From assembly GCF_004011095.1 (NCBI RefSeq), contig NZ_CP028129.1:186001-250000 (forward strand): a DNA stretch of 64,000 nucleotides, in the 5' to 3' direction. The DNA is from Rathayibacter rathayi (GTDB lineage Bacteria; Actinomycetota; Actinomycetes; Actinomycetales; Microbacteriaceae). Below the pieces are notes generated by a model. That model had not been told where the DNA came from and did not search any database. It saw only the letters and a list, made by a program, of their open reading frames with translations. Positions 42,460 through 51,387 of the stretch are shown in pieces. Each line of letters begins with the position of its first letter. The stretch's first letter is position 1. Both the position numbers and the translations under genes were made by a program.

Positions 42460-44484
42460 TCAGAAGCGTCCGCCGCCGCCGCGACGTCCGCCTCCGCTGC
42501 GTCCCCCGCCGAATCCGCCGCCGCCGGAGCGTCGGGACGAGCCGCCGCCGCCGAAGCCGCCCGAGCGGTAGCCGCCGCGGCGCCCGCCGCCCAGCAGCGA
42601 CTCGACCAGGATCCCGCCGAGGAACGCGCCGGCTGTGTCCCCGCCGTACGGGCTACCGGCGGCGTTCGGGGCGGAGTAGCTGCCCGCGTCGGCGCGCGCC
42701 CGCTCGAGGGCCTGCTGGGCGAGGGAGGAGGCGCGCTGGGCCGAGGCCAGTGCCTCGCGGGGGTCGGTGGCGGCCATCCGCTCGGCGTACTCGGCGGAGC
42801 GGGCGGCTTCGGCGATGCGGGTGCGCGCCTGGGAGCCGACGGCCCCGCGCCGGGCGGCAATGAAGTCCTCGGCGGCTGAGACGCGACTGTGCGCGGCAGT
42901 GAGCTCGGCGCCCAGGGCGGCCCGCTCGCGCTCGCGCTGGGCCTGGGCGTCGCGGAACCCGCCGACGGCCGCGTCGATGGTCGCGTCGGCCGCGGTGAGT
43001 GCCTCGAGCAGAGCGAGCGGGTCGTGCGGCTGCGCGCCGGCCGCGCGCTCGACATCGTCGAGGGCGGCCTCGGTCGAGGCGACGGCGGTGGCGACGGTCT
43101 GAGCCTGGGCGGCGGACTCCTGGTCGCCGGAAGCGGCGAGCGCGCGACCCTGCGCCACGTCGGCACGGATCTCGGTGAGGCGGCCGGCGAGCGACGCCTC
43201 CGCCCGTTGCAGCTCGGTCCGGCGGGTGGCTACGGCATCGGCGAGCCCCGAGGCCTGCTCGGCGGCCTGCTGCCCGGCGCGCAGCAGCACAGCGGCGCGG
43301 CCGGAGTCGCCGGCCTGCATCGCCTGCTGGGCGGCGGCGAGCTGGTCACGGGTGAAGTGGAGCCGGTCCTCGGCCTGGTCGGCGTCGTCGCTCACGTCCT
43401 CGAACGCAGTCGGCGCATACCGTGCGGCGAGGTCGACGAGCAGGGCGCGGGTCGAGGGGAGGCGGTCGCCGACCTCGGTGGCGCGGGCCGCGAGCGCGGC
43501 GGCGACCTGCGCGGCGTTCTTCTCGAGGTCGCGCAGCTCCTCGAAGGCGGCCGCGCGTTCGTCGAGCGTCTGCTCGGCGTCGGCGCAGAGCTGGAGGATG
43601 CGCTGGTAGCCATCGCGGCGCTCCTGATCCGTCTCCGGCTCGGCGTCGTCGAGTCGCTGCTGCAGACTGAAAGCCTCGCCGAGCAGGCGCTTCGCGGTGA
43701 CCAGCGCCTCGCGGAACGCGCCGGTCGCGTCGGCGCCGAACTGTGCCTCCGCGAAGCCGACCTCCTGCTCGCTGGTGCGGACGGCGTCGTCGGCGTGGAC
43801 GAGGGCCGAGCCCGCGCGGGACGCGAGCTCGTCGATCGAGGCCTCCACCGCCTCCTGGGCCCGGCGACGCCGCGCGCGGCGGACGAGGAGCAGCACGACG
43901 AGTCCGATCACGACCAGGGCCGCGAGCACGCCGAGCGCGATCAGCAGCCCCGTGCCGAGGGACTCGCCGGCGGTAGGAGCGTCCAGCCGCTGCCCGATGC
44001 CGTCGGCCGCCGCCACCGCGGCTCCTGCCCAGTCGCCCGCGGCGAGCCGGGGCTCGATGTCGTCGGTCTGGAGCGAGGAGACCTGCCCCTCGTCGAGGGC
44101 GAAGCCCTGCGCGACCGACACCTGGTACTGGCGGGCGTCGACCGCGACGGCCAGGAGGACGTCGTCGGTGCCCAGCCCGTTGCGGGTCGCGGTCTCGTCG
44201 GCCCATGCGGTGCGATCCGCCGGATCGGTGAAGGTGCCGACGAAGGCGACGAAGAGCTGCACGCGGTGCTGGTCGTAGAGGACGCTCGAAGCCTGCTCGA
44301 TCTCGGCGGTCTCAGCCGGACTCAGCACGCCGGCCGCGTCGAGCACGGGGGAGGAGGAGAAGGCGACGGGCGACTCGGCCACCGCCGCGGTCGAGGGGAC
44401 CAGCGCAAGGGCCGCGGCGATCACAAGGGCCACGAGCGCCGGCAGTTGCCGGGAACTCAGGGTGGGGTGGGGTCTCGCCGGCAT
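42460..44484 (-). CDS. TPM-domain membrane protein with Gly/Arg-rich tail
   Basis: A 674-aa protein. A signal peptide (about 1-38) is followed by a TPM/YgcG domain outside the membrane (about 48-170), one helix (about 180-205) and a long cytoplasmic helical region (about 215-590). The C-terminus is low-complexity RSGGFGGGGSSRR. The TPM domain is found in thylakoid and envelope-stress proteins, and this architecture is typical of those encoded next to PspA. AGGAG stands eight bases before the ATG. Confidence 0.8.
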   Translation of the reverse strand: MPARPHPTLSSRQLPALVALVIAAALALVPSTAAVAESPVAFSSSPVLDAAGVLSPAETAEIEQASSVLYDQHRVQLFVAFVGTFTDPADRTAWADETATRNGLGTDDVLLAVAVDARQYQVSVAQGFALDEGQVSSLQTDDIEPRLAAGDWAGAAVAAADGIGQRLDAPTAGESLGTGLLIALGVLAALVVIGLVVLLLVRRARRRRAQEAVEASIDELASRAGSALVHADDAVRTSEQEVGFAEAQFGADATGAFREALVTAKRLLGEAFSLQQRLDDAEPETDQERRDGYQRILQLCADAEQTLDERAAAFEELRDLEKNAAQVAAALAARATEVGDRLPSTRALLVDLAARYAPTAFEDVSDDADQAEDRLHFTRDQLAAAQQAMQAGDSGRAAVLLRAGQQAAEQASGLADAVATRRTELQRAEASLAGRLTEIRADVAQGRALAASGDQESAAQAQTVATAVASTEAALDDVERAAGAQPHDPLALLEALTAADATIDAAVGGFRDAQAQRERERAALGAELTAAHSRVSAAEDFIAARRGAVGSQARTRIAEAARSAEYAERMAATDPREALASAQRASSLAQQALERARADAGSYSAPNAAGSPYGGDTAGAFLGGILVESLLGGGRRGGYRSGGFGGGGSSRRSGGGGFGGGRSGGGRRGGGGRF

Positions 44485-44664
44485 CGCGCACACTCCTTCG
44501 TCGTCGCTTCCCGAGTGTAGACAGCCCCGGTGTCCGAGCGCGGGTCGGGAGGCGTCGGGCCGTCGACCGCGTGTTTTGCATGCGGGAGATGGGAGAACGC
44601 CGGGAGGAGGAATGGCCACGCGCTGCTCGCGGTTTTCGCCCGGAGTGCGCCGTCAGGTGCGCGT

Positions 44665-44682
44665 CTCAGGGACGACCCTGAG
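44665..44682 (+). promoter_or_regulatory. Short palindrome before the Old Yellow Enzyme gene
   Basis: CTCAGGG and CCCTGAG, 7-bp arms with the loop ACGA, lie 25 bases before the GTG at 44707. It could be an operator or an mRNA hairpin. No regulator gene is adjacent. Confidence 0.35.
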
Positions 44683-44706
44683 CCAGCCCCTTAGAAAGGC
44701 GATCCC

Positions 44707-45780
44707 GTGGATCCGTTCTCTCCCCTCACTGCCGGCGACCTCGACCTCGCCAACCGCATCGTTCTGGCGCCGATGACGCGCCTGCGCTCCGACGAGCAGG
44801 GCGTGCCCGGCGCGATCGTCGCCGAGTACTACGCCCAGCGCGCGAGCATGGGCCTGCTGATCAGCGAGGGAGTCTTCCCCAGCGCCGAGTCCAAGGGGTA
44901 CCCCGGCCAGCCCGGCATCGAGACGGAGGCGCAGGCCGCGGGCTGGCGCTCGGTCGCCGACGCCGTGCACGCTGCGGGCGGACGGATCGTCATGCAGCTG
45001 ATGAACGGCGGCCGCGTCTCGCACACCGAGGTCACCGGCACCGACCGGATCGTCGCCCCGAGCGCCGTCGCTATCGACGGCGAGGTGCACACCCCCTCCG
45101 GTAAGAAGCCCTTCCCCGTGCCGCACGCGCTGAGCACCGAGGAGTTGGCGGTCGTGCGGGACGAGTTCGTCGCGGCTGCCCGTCGCGCGATCGACGCGGG
45201 CTTCGACGGGGTCGAGGTGCACGGCGCCAACGGCTACCTGCTGCACGAGTTCCTTTCGCCCGCCTCGAATGTGCGCACCGACCAGTACGGCGGGACCCCG
45301 GCCGAGCGCGCCGCGTTCGTGGTCGAGGTCACCCGCGCCATCGCCGAGGAGGTCGGCGCCGGACGTGTCGGCATCCGCCTGTCGCCGGCTCACAACATCC
45401 AGGACGTCGTCGAGACCGACGCCGACGACGTGCGCGCCACCTACGAGGCCGTGGTCGACGGGCTTGCCCCGCTCGGCCTCGCCTACCTCAGCGTGCTGCA
45501 CGCCGAGCCGGCCGGCGAGCTGGTCCAGAGCCTCCGCTCGCGCTTCGACGGCGTCTTCATCGCCAACAGCGGCTTCGGCTCGCCGACCAGCCGCGAGGAG
45601 GCGACCGAGCTGATCACCGACGGCCACGCCGACGCCGTGGCAGTCGGCCGTCCGGCGATCGCCAACCCTGACCTGGTCGAGCGCTGGCAGGGCGGTCACC
45701 CCGAGAACGAGGTCGTCCAGGAGACGGTCTACGGCGGAGGAGCCGAGGGCTATACCGACTACGAGCGCCTCTCGGCGTAG
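44707..45780 (+). CDS. Old Yellow Enzyme family alkene reductase
   Basis: A 357-aa FMN-dependent TIM-barrel reductase. It has the N-terminal NRIVLAPMTRLRS strand, QLMNGGRVSH, the active-site segment DGVEVHGANGYLLHEFL and the C-terminal ADAVAVGRPAIANPDL phosphate-binding loop. These enzymes reduce activated C=C bonds such as enones, maleimides or nitroesters with NAD(P)H. Single gene; AAAGG precedes the GTG start. A strong hairpin follows at 45795-45845. Confidence 0.9.
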   Translation: MDPFSPLTAGDLDLANRIVLAPMTRLRSDEQGVPGAIVAEYYAQRASMGLLISEGVFPSAESKGYPGQPGIETEAQAAGWRSVADAVHAAGGRIVMQLMNGGRVSHTEVTGTDRIVAPSAVAIDGEVHTPSGKKPFPVPHALSTEELAVVRDEFVAAARRAIDAGFDGVEVHGANGYLLHEFLSPASNVRTDQYGGTPAERAAFVVEVTRAIAEEVGAGRVGIRLSPAHNIQDVVETDADDVRATYEAVVDGLAPLGLAYLSVLHAEPAGELVQSLRSRFDGVFIANSGFGSPTSREEATELITDGHADAVAVGRPAIANPDLVERWQGGHPENEVVQETVYGGGAEGYTDYERLSA

Positions 45781-45794
45781 TCCAGGCCCGGCGA

Positions 45795-45845
45795 GAATCT
45801 GCGGAAGGCCCGCTCCCTCGAGGAGGGCGGGCCTTCCGCAGGTTC
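45795..45845. terminator. Bidirectional terminator hairpin
   Basis: CTGCGGAAGGCCCGC (45799-45813) pairs with its exact complement at 45827-45841; AGAA/TTCT extend it by a few pairs beyond one mismatch. It stands between the convergent Old Yellow Enzyme gene (stop 45780) and the small ORFs of the minus strand (stop 45853). Confidence 0.75.
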
Positions 45846-45852
45846 TGGCTGA

Positions 45853-46026
45853 TCAGCTCGCGTTGCCCCGATTCTTCAGCTCGGATTCGATCTGCGCATC
45901 CTGCTCGGGGGAGAGCTCGTGATCCTCGTCTTCCGGGCCGGCCGTCTCGCCGCCCCGCCCTTCGCCGAGGGCGTGGATCGAGGTGATCTCGTCGTCGAGG
46001 GCCGCGTCGCGCTCGTGCTCGCTCAC
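45853..46026 (-). CDS. Small acidic hypothetical protein, 57 aa
   Basis: A 57-codon frame, GTG start in a GTGA overlap with the 80-aa gene upstream. The product is very acidic with ELSPEQDAQIESELKNRG at the end. No domain is recognised. The translational overlap and downstream terminator support it. Confidence 0.5.
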   Translation of the reverse strand: MSEHERDAALDDEITSIHALGEGRGGETAGPEDEDHELSPEQDAQIESELKNRGNAS

Positions 46027-46265
46027 GAGCCGGTCTCGATCTCCCCGGCGGAGACGGCCTCGGCGTACTTGCGGAGGTCCGGGCCGGGCTCGAAGTCGAT
46101 GAAGCGGTCCTTCAGGCGTGCGTTCAGCTCGGCGAAGACGTCTTCCCAGGACTCGCCCTTCTTGCTCGTCGCGAGGTCGAGTACCGCCTCGCGGAGCACT
46201 CTGTCCGAGTCCTCGAGGATTTTGTCGCGGGCTTCGTCGTTCCAGCGGATGTCCTGTGCGTCCAT
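46023..46265 (-). CDS. Hypothetical protein, 80 aa
   Basis: An 80-aa mixed-charge protein with a helix-rich pattern (ARDKILEDSDRVLREAVLDLA) and ESWEDVFAELNARLKDRF. No named domain that I recognise. It is followed with a GTGA overlap by the 57-aa acidic protein. The ATG at 46265 is preferred over one at 46295 because the product then begins MDAQDIRW; no strong Shine-Dalgarno is seen. Confidence 0.6.
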   Translation of the reverse strand: MDAQDIRWNDEARDKILEDSDRVLREAVLDLATSKKGESWEDVFAELNARLKDRFIDFEPGPDLRKYAEAVSAGEIETGS

Positions 46266-46365
46266 GCTCCGACCGTAGGCGCGGGGGCGGGGCACCGCAG
46301 GGACTTGCGGGGCCGGGACGGGAGGCGTAGGAGTGGCGGGCCGTCGCTCCGCCCGCGGAGCGTCG

Positions 46366-46371
46366 TAGGCT
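46366..46371 (+). promoter_or_regulatory. -10 element TAGGCT of the TSUP gene
   Basis: TAGGCT ends seven bases before the ATG at 46379, as expected for a leaderless transcript. Confidence 0.45.
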
Positions 46372-46378
46372 TCCTGCG

Positions 46379-47182
46379 ATGCTGACCTTCACCGAGGATC
46401 TCGGCCTCCCCGTCCTGGCGCTGATGATCCTCGCCGCCTTCGCGGCCGGCTGGATCGACGCGGTGGTGGGCGGCGGCGGCCTGCTCCAACTCCCCGCCCT
46501 CCTCCTCGTGCCCGGCATCTCGCCCGTGCAGGCGCTCGCCACGAACAAGCTCGCGTCGGTGTTCGGCACGACCACCAGCGCGATCACCTACTACCGTCGC
46601 GCGAAGCCCGATCTGCGCACCGCGCTGCCGATGGCGGCGGTCGCCCTCGCGGGCAGCTACAGCGGCGCGACGCTGGCGGGTCTGCTCCCGGCCGCGGTGT
46701 TCAAGCCGATCATCGTGATCGCGCTGATCGTGGTCGCGGTGGTCACGATCGCGCGTCCGGCCCTCGGCAGCGTCACCGTGCTCAAGCATGCGGGGCGGCG
46801 CCACCTCGTCACGGCGGCCGTCCTCGGGCTCCTGATCGGCTTCTACGACGGCCTGATCGGACCGGGCACGGGCACCTTCCTCATCATTGCCCTGATCACC
46901 GCCCTGGGCTACGACTTCCTGCTTGCCAGCGCGAAGGCGAAGATCGTCAACGTGGCGACCAACCTCGGCGCCCTGCTCTACTTCGTGCCGGGCGGCCAGG
47001 TGATCTGGCTGCTCGGCCTCGCGATGGGCGCCGCGAACGTCGCGGGCGCCTACCTCGGCTCCCGGTTGGCCGTCGCCCGCGGCAGCCGCTTCATCCGCGT
47101 CGCGTTCCTCGTCGTCGTCGGCGCCCTCATCCTCAAGGTCGGCTCCGACGTCTGGACCGAGAACCTGGCGCCGCTGCTCTGA
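46379..47182 (+). CDS. TauE/SafE (TSUP) family sulfite/sulfonate exporter
   Basis: A 267-aa membrane protein with eight predicted helices in two repeats. GWIDAVVGGGGLLQLPALL and GFYDGLIGPGTGTFLIIAL are the two TSUP signature segments. Likely exports sulfite, sulfoacetate or a similar anion. The gene stands alone and is convergent with the CitMHS gene. Confidence 0.85.
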   Translation: MLTFTEDLGLPVLALMILAAFAAGWIDAVVGGGGLLQLPALLLVPGISPVQALATNKLASVFGTTTSAITYYRRAKPDLRTALPMAAVALAGSYSGATLAGLLPAAVFKPIIVIALIVVAVVTIARPALGSVTVLKHAGRRHLVTAAVLGLLIGFYDGLIGPGTGTFLIIALITALGYDFLLASAKAKIVNVATNLGALLYFVPGGQVIWLLGLAMGAANVAGAYLGSRLAVARGSRFIRVAFLVVVGALILKVGSDVWTENLAPLL

Positions 47183-47205
47183 CCGCGCACCTGCGGCTCC
47201 GCCGA

Positions 47206-48714
47206 TCAGCCGAAGGGGACGGACCCCACGAGCACGCCGACGGCCAGCATGACCAGCGAGACGATCACCGCGCGCCACAGCACCTTGCGGTGGTGGTCGC
47301 CGAGGTTCACCGCGGCGAGGGAGACGAGCAGGAGGATCGCCGGCACCAGCGGGCTCTGCAGGTGCACCGGCTGGCCGGTGATCGACGCACGGGCCATCTC
47401 GACCGGCGAGATGCCGTAGTTGGCGGCGCTCTCGGAGAGCACGGGGAGGATGCCGTAGTAGAAGGCGTCGTTCGACATGAAGAACGTCATCGGGATGCTC
47501 AGCACGCCCGTGATCACGGCGAGGAACGGGCCGAGAGCCGGCGGGATCACCGCGACGACCCACTGGGCCATCGCATCGACCATGCCCGTGCCGTTGAGCA
47601 CGCCGATCAGCACGCCCGCCGCGAGCACCATCGACACGACGCCGACGATGCTGGGCGCGTGCTTGACGATCTCGGACGCCTGGTCCTTCATCGTCGGGAA
47701 GTTGATCAGCAGGGCGATCGCCGAGCCGACCATGAAGACGTAGGGCAGCGGCAGGATGTCGGCGACGAGCAACGTCATCACGGTGAGGGTCAGGACCAGA
47801 TTCACCCAGATCAGCTTCGGGCGCAGCGTCTCGCGCTCCGGGTCCAGCATCGAGTCGGCCATCGCGGTGTCGGGGTCGTCGGCCTGCACGCGGGCGGCGA
47901 CCGCTACCTGGGCCCCGCGCAGGGCCTCGGGGCCGCGGAGGAAGGAGAAACGCTCCCGGGCGATGGTGCGGATGCCTCCGGTCAGCGCCACCAGGCCGCC
48001 GGTGCGGGCGCCGCTCGCGCGGGCCCCGCCGGAGCGGAAGGACGAGCCGCGACCAGCGCCGACGAGCTCCTGCTCGAGCATCGGCTCGGCCAGCGCGAGC
48101 GAGCCGAGGCGGCGGCGCTCGCCGAGTCCGAGGAACCAGGCGAAGACGAGCGTGACGGCCAGGCCCACCGCGAGCGAGGGAAGCATCGGTACGAAGATCT
48201 CGCTCGGCGAGACCTGCAGGGCCGCGGCGGCGCGCACCGTCGGTCCGCCCCAGGGGACGATGTTGAGCGTGCCGTTGGCCAGGCCAGCGACGCAGGTCAG
48301 CACGACCGGGTTCATCCCCAGGCGGAGGTAGATCGGCAGCATCGCGGCGGTGGTGACGATGAAGGTGGTCGAGCCGTCGCCGTCGAGCGAGACCGCTCCG
48401 GCGAGCAGTGCCGTGCCGAGGACGACCTTCGCCGGGTCGTCGCCGAGCGCGCGGACAATGAAGCGGATCAGCGGATCGAAGAGGCCGACGTCGATCATGA
48501 TCCCGAAGTACATGATCGCGAACATCAGCAGCGCGGCCGTGGGTGCGAGGTTGCCGATCGCCTCGAGCACCAGGTCGCCGATCCCGAGACCGGCCCCGGC
48601 GAAGAGGCCGAAGATCGTCGGCACGACGATCAGGGCGACCATCGGCGTCAGCCGCTTGGTCATGATCAGGGCCATGAAGGCCAGGATCATCGTGAATCCG
48701 AGTACTACCAACAC
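47206..48714 (-). CDS. CitMHS-type citrate:divalent metal/proton symporter
   Basis: A 502-aa transporter with about 12 helices of the CitMHS family: TMILAFMALIMTKRLTPM, the DGDGSTTF-IVT re-entrant segment and NGTLNIVPWGGPTVR are characteristic. It would take up citrate as a complex with Mg, Ca or similar ions. The central cytoplasmic loop (about 215-270) is Ser/Arg/Gly-rich. GTG start with GGAG. The gene is divergent from a CitA/CitB-type two-component system, which should control it. Confidence 0.85.
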   Translation of the reverse strand: MLVVLGFTMILAFMALIMTKRLTPMVALIVVPTIFGLFAGAGLGIGDLVLEAIGNLAPTAALLMFAIMYFGIMIDVGLFDPLIRFIVRALGDDPAKVVLGTALLAGAVSLDGDGSTTFIVTTAAMLPIYLRLGMNPVVLTCVAGLANGTLNIVPWGGPTVRAAAALQVSPSEIFVPMLPSLAVGLAVTLVFAWFLGLGERRRLGSLALAEPMLEQELVGAGRGSSFRSGGARASGARTGGLVALTGGIRTIARERFSFLRGPEALRGAQVAVAARVQADDPDTAMADSMLDPERETLRPKLIWVNLVLTLTVMTLLVADILPLPYVFMVGSAIALLINFPTMKDQASEIVKHAPSIVGVVSMVLAAGVLIGVLNGTGMVDAMAQWVVAVIPPALGPFLAVITGVLSIPMTFFMSNDAFYYGILPVLSESAANYGISPVEMARASITGQPVHLQSPLVPAILLLVSLAAVNLGDHHRKVLWRAVIVSLVMLAVGVLVGSVPFG

Positions 48715-48830
48715 AGCTGACTCCTTCGTCGAGTGCCTCCGCCCACGCTCGGTGGGAGAACCGGACGTGAGATAGGGAAACCTTAGGCAGCCCCGGAGAC
48801 CTCGCCGTGGTATCGCTCATTACGGTGACA

Positions 48831-48865
48831 TCTGCGCATAGTGTGGCTTCTGCGCATTCTGCGCA
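48831..48865. promoter_or_regulatory. Three TCTGCGCA repeats between the citrate transporter and sensor genes
   Basis: TCTGCGCA occurs at 48831-48838, 48849-48856 and 48858-48865, on the same strand, with starts 18 and 9 bases apart. The site lies in the 172-base gap between the CitMHS start (48714) and the sensor start (48887). It is a candidate binding region for the CitB-type regulator. Confidence 0.5.
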
Positions 48866-48886
48866 CAACGACGGCGAGGAGGAGCG

Positions 48887-50569
48887 ATGCGCTTCGCGAC
48901 GCACGTCCTCCTCCTACAATTCGCCACCGTCTCGGCCGCCGTCCTGGTCTGCGCCGGCCTCGTCACCGCGCTCAGCGTGCAGCAGCTGCGCGGGGAGGCG
49001 GAGGGGACGGCGCTCGCCATCGCCCGCACCGTCGCCGAGGACCCCGACGTGCGCGACGCGGTCGCCGCCTCCTCCGCTGTGCCCGGCGTCCCCGCCGCCT
49101 CGGAGCTGCGCGGGGGACCGCTCGAGGACGTCGCCGCCGCCGTCGAGCGGCGCACCGGCGCGCTCTTCGTCGTGATCACCGACGACCAGGGCATCCGCCT
49201 CGCGCACCCCGACGAGGACCGGCTCGGCGAGCGAGTCTCGACCAGCCCCGACGAGGCGCTCGCCGGGCGCGAGAGCATCTCCTGGGGCACCGGCACGCTG
49301 GGGGAGTCGGCGCGGGCGAAGGTGCCGGTCTTCGCGGAGGGCGAGGGGCGTGTCGTCGGCGAAGTCAGCATCGGCTTCGCGCGCTCCAGCGTCTTCACCG
49401 ACCTGCCGACCGCCCTGCTCGGGGTCCTCGCCGCGGCGATCGCCGGACTGGTGCTCGCCGCGGTCGCCTCCCTGTTCATCCGCCGCCGCCTCCTGCGCCT
49501 GACGCTCGGACTCGCGCCGGAGGAGCTGACCTCGCTCGTGCAGGACCAGGCCGCGGTGCTCGACGGGGTCGACGAGGGCGTGCTCGCGCTCGACCGCGAC
49601 GGGCGGGTCGGCGTCTGCAATGCGCGCGCCGCGGCCATCCTCGGCTCCGACGACCCGACCGGGCGGGCGCTGCACGGCCGACCGCTCGCCGCGCTGGAGC
49701 TGCCGACTCCGCTGGCCGACGCGATCGGTGCCGCCCTGCACTGGACCGAGCCGCCCCGGATCGGCGGTGAGGAGGGTTTCGTGGTCCGCTCGCGGATCGT
49801 CTACGTCGACATCCGCCGGGTGACCCGCGGCGACCGCGACCTGGGCGTGGTGGTCGTGCTCCGGGACCGCACCGACCTCGCCGCGCTCAGCCGGCGCCTG
49901 GACGCCGTCGGCGCGATGACCAACGCGCTCCGCGTGCAGCGGCACGAGTTCGCCAACCGCCTGCATGTGGTCGCGGGCCTACTCGATGCGGGGCGGACGG
50001 GCTCGGCGCGCGACTACCTCGACGAGGTGCTGACCCGCGGGCCGCTGAAGTACCCGGTGCAGCACGCCGACCGGTTGCAGGAGCCGTACCTCCAGGCGCT
50101 GGTCGGGGCGAAGGGGATCGAGGCCGCCGAGCGTGGCGTGCTGCTGACGCTCGGCGAGGAGACGCTCGTGCGCGGCACCGTCATCGAACCGGAGGATGTT
50201 GCGACGGTGATCGGGAACCTCATCGACAACGCGGTGCGCGCGGCGGTCGAGGGGCGGCGCGACGTGCGCTTCGTCGAGGTCGAGCTGCTGGACGACGGCG
50301 ACGCTCTTTTCGTGACGGTCGCCGACTCCGGCGACGGGGTGCCCGATCCGCAGTCGCTGTTCGACCGGGCGGGCGCGGGCGACTCGGTGCAGGACGACGG
50401 GCGCGTGCACGGCCGAGGTTTCGGGCTGCCGCTGTGCCGGGAGGTCGCCGCACGGCGCGACGGCGAGGTCTGGCTGGCACACGCCGGCGGAGCGGAGTCG
50501 GGGGCCGTGCTCTGCGCGCGCCTCCCGGGAGCGGTGCGGCCGCCGGACCAGGACGAAGACGGAGCATGA
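48887..50569 (+). CDS. Sensor histidine kinase, CitA/DcuS type
   Basis: A 560-aa membrane kinase. A helix near residues 5-30, a periplasmic PDC/Cache domain (about 35-165, with DRLGERV and GR-SISWG) and a second helix (about 170-198) are followed by a cytoplasmic PAS domain. The DcuS/CitA-type H-box RHEFANRLHVVAGLL begins near 350, with ATPase motifs VIGNLIDNAVRAA and GRGFGLPL. Ligand is probably citrate or another di- or tricarboxylate, since the divergent gene is a citrate transporter. The ATG follows GAGGAGG. Confidence 0.85.
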   Translation: MRFATHVLLLQFATVSAAVLVCAGLVTALSVQQLRGEAEGTALAIARTVAEDPDVRDAVAASSAVPGVPAASELRGGPLEDVAAAVERRTGALFVVITDDQGIRLAHPDEDRLGERVSTSPDEALAGRESISWGTGTLGESARAKVPVFAEGEGRVVGEVSIGFARSSVFTDLPTALLGVLAAAIAGLVLAAVASLFIRRRLLRLTLGLAPEELTSLVQDQAAVLDGVDEGVLALDRDGRVGVCNARAAAILGSDDPTGRALHGRPLAALELPTPLADAIGAALHWTEPPRIGGEEGFVVRSRIVYVDIRRVTRGDRDLGVVVVLRDRTDLAALSRRLDAVGAMTNALRVQRHEFANRLHVVAGLLDAGRTGSARDYLDEVLTRGPLKYPVQHADRLQEPYLQALVGAKGIEAAERGVLLTLGEETLVRGTVIEPEDVATVIGNLIDNAVRAAVEGRRDVRFVEVELLDDGDALFVTVADSGDGVPDPQSLFDRAGAGDSVQDDGRVHGRGFGLPLCREVAARRDGEVWLAHAGGAESGAVLCARLPGAVRPPDQDEDGA

Positions 50570-51237
50570 GCGCAGAGACGGTGCGAGAGCGCACGGTGCT
50601 GGTGGTCGACGACGACTTCCGGGTTGCCCAGCTGCACGCGGACCTGGTGGACGCGCGGCAGGGTCTGGCGGCGCTGGCTCCGGTGCATACGGCCCGGGCG
50701 GCGCGGGCGGCCGTCGCCGAGCACACCCCCGACCTGCTGCTGCTCGATGTGCACCTGCCGGATCAGAGCGGCATCGCACTGCTGCGCGAACTCGACACCG
50801 ACGCATTCGTGGTGAGCGCCGCCGCCGACGGCGAGACGGTGCGTCGGGCCCTGCACGCGGGGGCGCTCGGCTACCTGATCAAGCCGTTCGAGGCGCGTCT
50901 GCTCGGCGAGCGTCTCGACGCCTACGTGCGGTTCCGGAACGTGCTGCGGGAGGATCGCGCCGCCGATCAGGAGGCAGTGGAGCGGGCCCTGCGGATCCTG
51001 CACTCGGGCGACGCCTCCGCCGCGCAGCCGTCACGCTCGGCGACCGAGCAGTTGGTCCTCGCTCGATTGGCCGAGTCGGGTGCTGAGCTCTCGGCCCTCG
51101 ACGTGGCCGAGCGCGCCGGGATCTCGCGCGCCACCGCCCAGCGCTACTTGTCCGGTCTCGCGAGCCGCGGCCTCGTCGAGATGACCCTCAGCTACGGCAC
51201 CACCGGCCGCCCGGAGCACCGGTACCGCGCTTCGTGA
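50566..51237 (+). CDS. Response regulator, CitB/DcuR type
   Basis: A 223-aa regulator: receiver domain (about 9-125) with VDDD, phosphorylation site Asp61 in LLLLDVHLPDQSG and the conserved Lys in YLIKPFE. A C-terminal helix-turn-helix (about 155-215) follows with SALDVAERAGISRATAQRYL, as in DcuR. The ATGA overlap with the kinase gene indicates one translation unit. It likely activates the citrate transporter gene through the TCTGCGCA repeats. Confidence 0.85.
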   Translation: MSAETVRERTVLVVDDDFRVAQLHADLVDARQGLAALAPVHTARAARAAVAEHTPDLLLLDVHLPDQSGIALLRELDTDAFVVSAAADGETVRRALHAGALGYLIKPFEARLLGERLDAYVRFRNVLREDRAADQEAVERALRILHSGDASAAQPSRSATEQLVLARLAESGAELSALDVAERAGISRATAQRYLSGLASRGLVEMTLSYGTTGRPEHRYRAS

Positions 51238-51280
51238 CGCGGAGTGACGGGAGCGAGCGGGACACGCGAGCCGAACCGGT

Positions 51281-51339
51281 GATCCGCGTGCTAGCGGATC
51301 GCCGTAGGCGGTCGCGCCCCGCTCTGTGGAACGCGACCG
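51281..51339. terminator. Two neighbouring hairpins between convergent citB-like and terC-like genes
   Basis: GATCCGC/GCGGATC (51281-51300) and CGGTCGCG/CGCGACCG (51309-51339). Both lie in the gap between the regulator stop (51237) and the TerC stop (51388), so they can serve both directions. Confidence 0.5.
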
Positions 51340-51387
51340 TCTCGGAGGGCCGACTGCGGTGCGCCGCCCCGCGGCGCACACGACGGT

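Noticed and set aside
44707..45780. Link between the Old Yellow Enzyme and the LLM flavin monooxygenase as one redox system
   Set aside because: They are 14 kb apart and the monooxygenase already has its own reductase partner.
46124..48904. Very long open frame opposite the citrate transporter and TSUP genes
   Set aside because: It is Arg/Asp/Gly-rich without any motif and is the shadow of well-supported genes in high-GC DNA.
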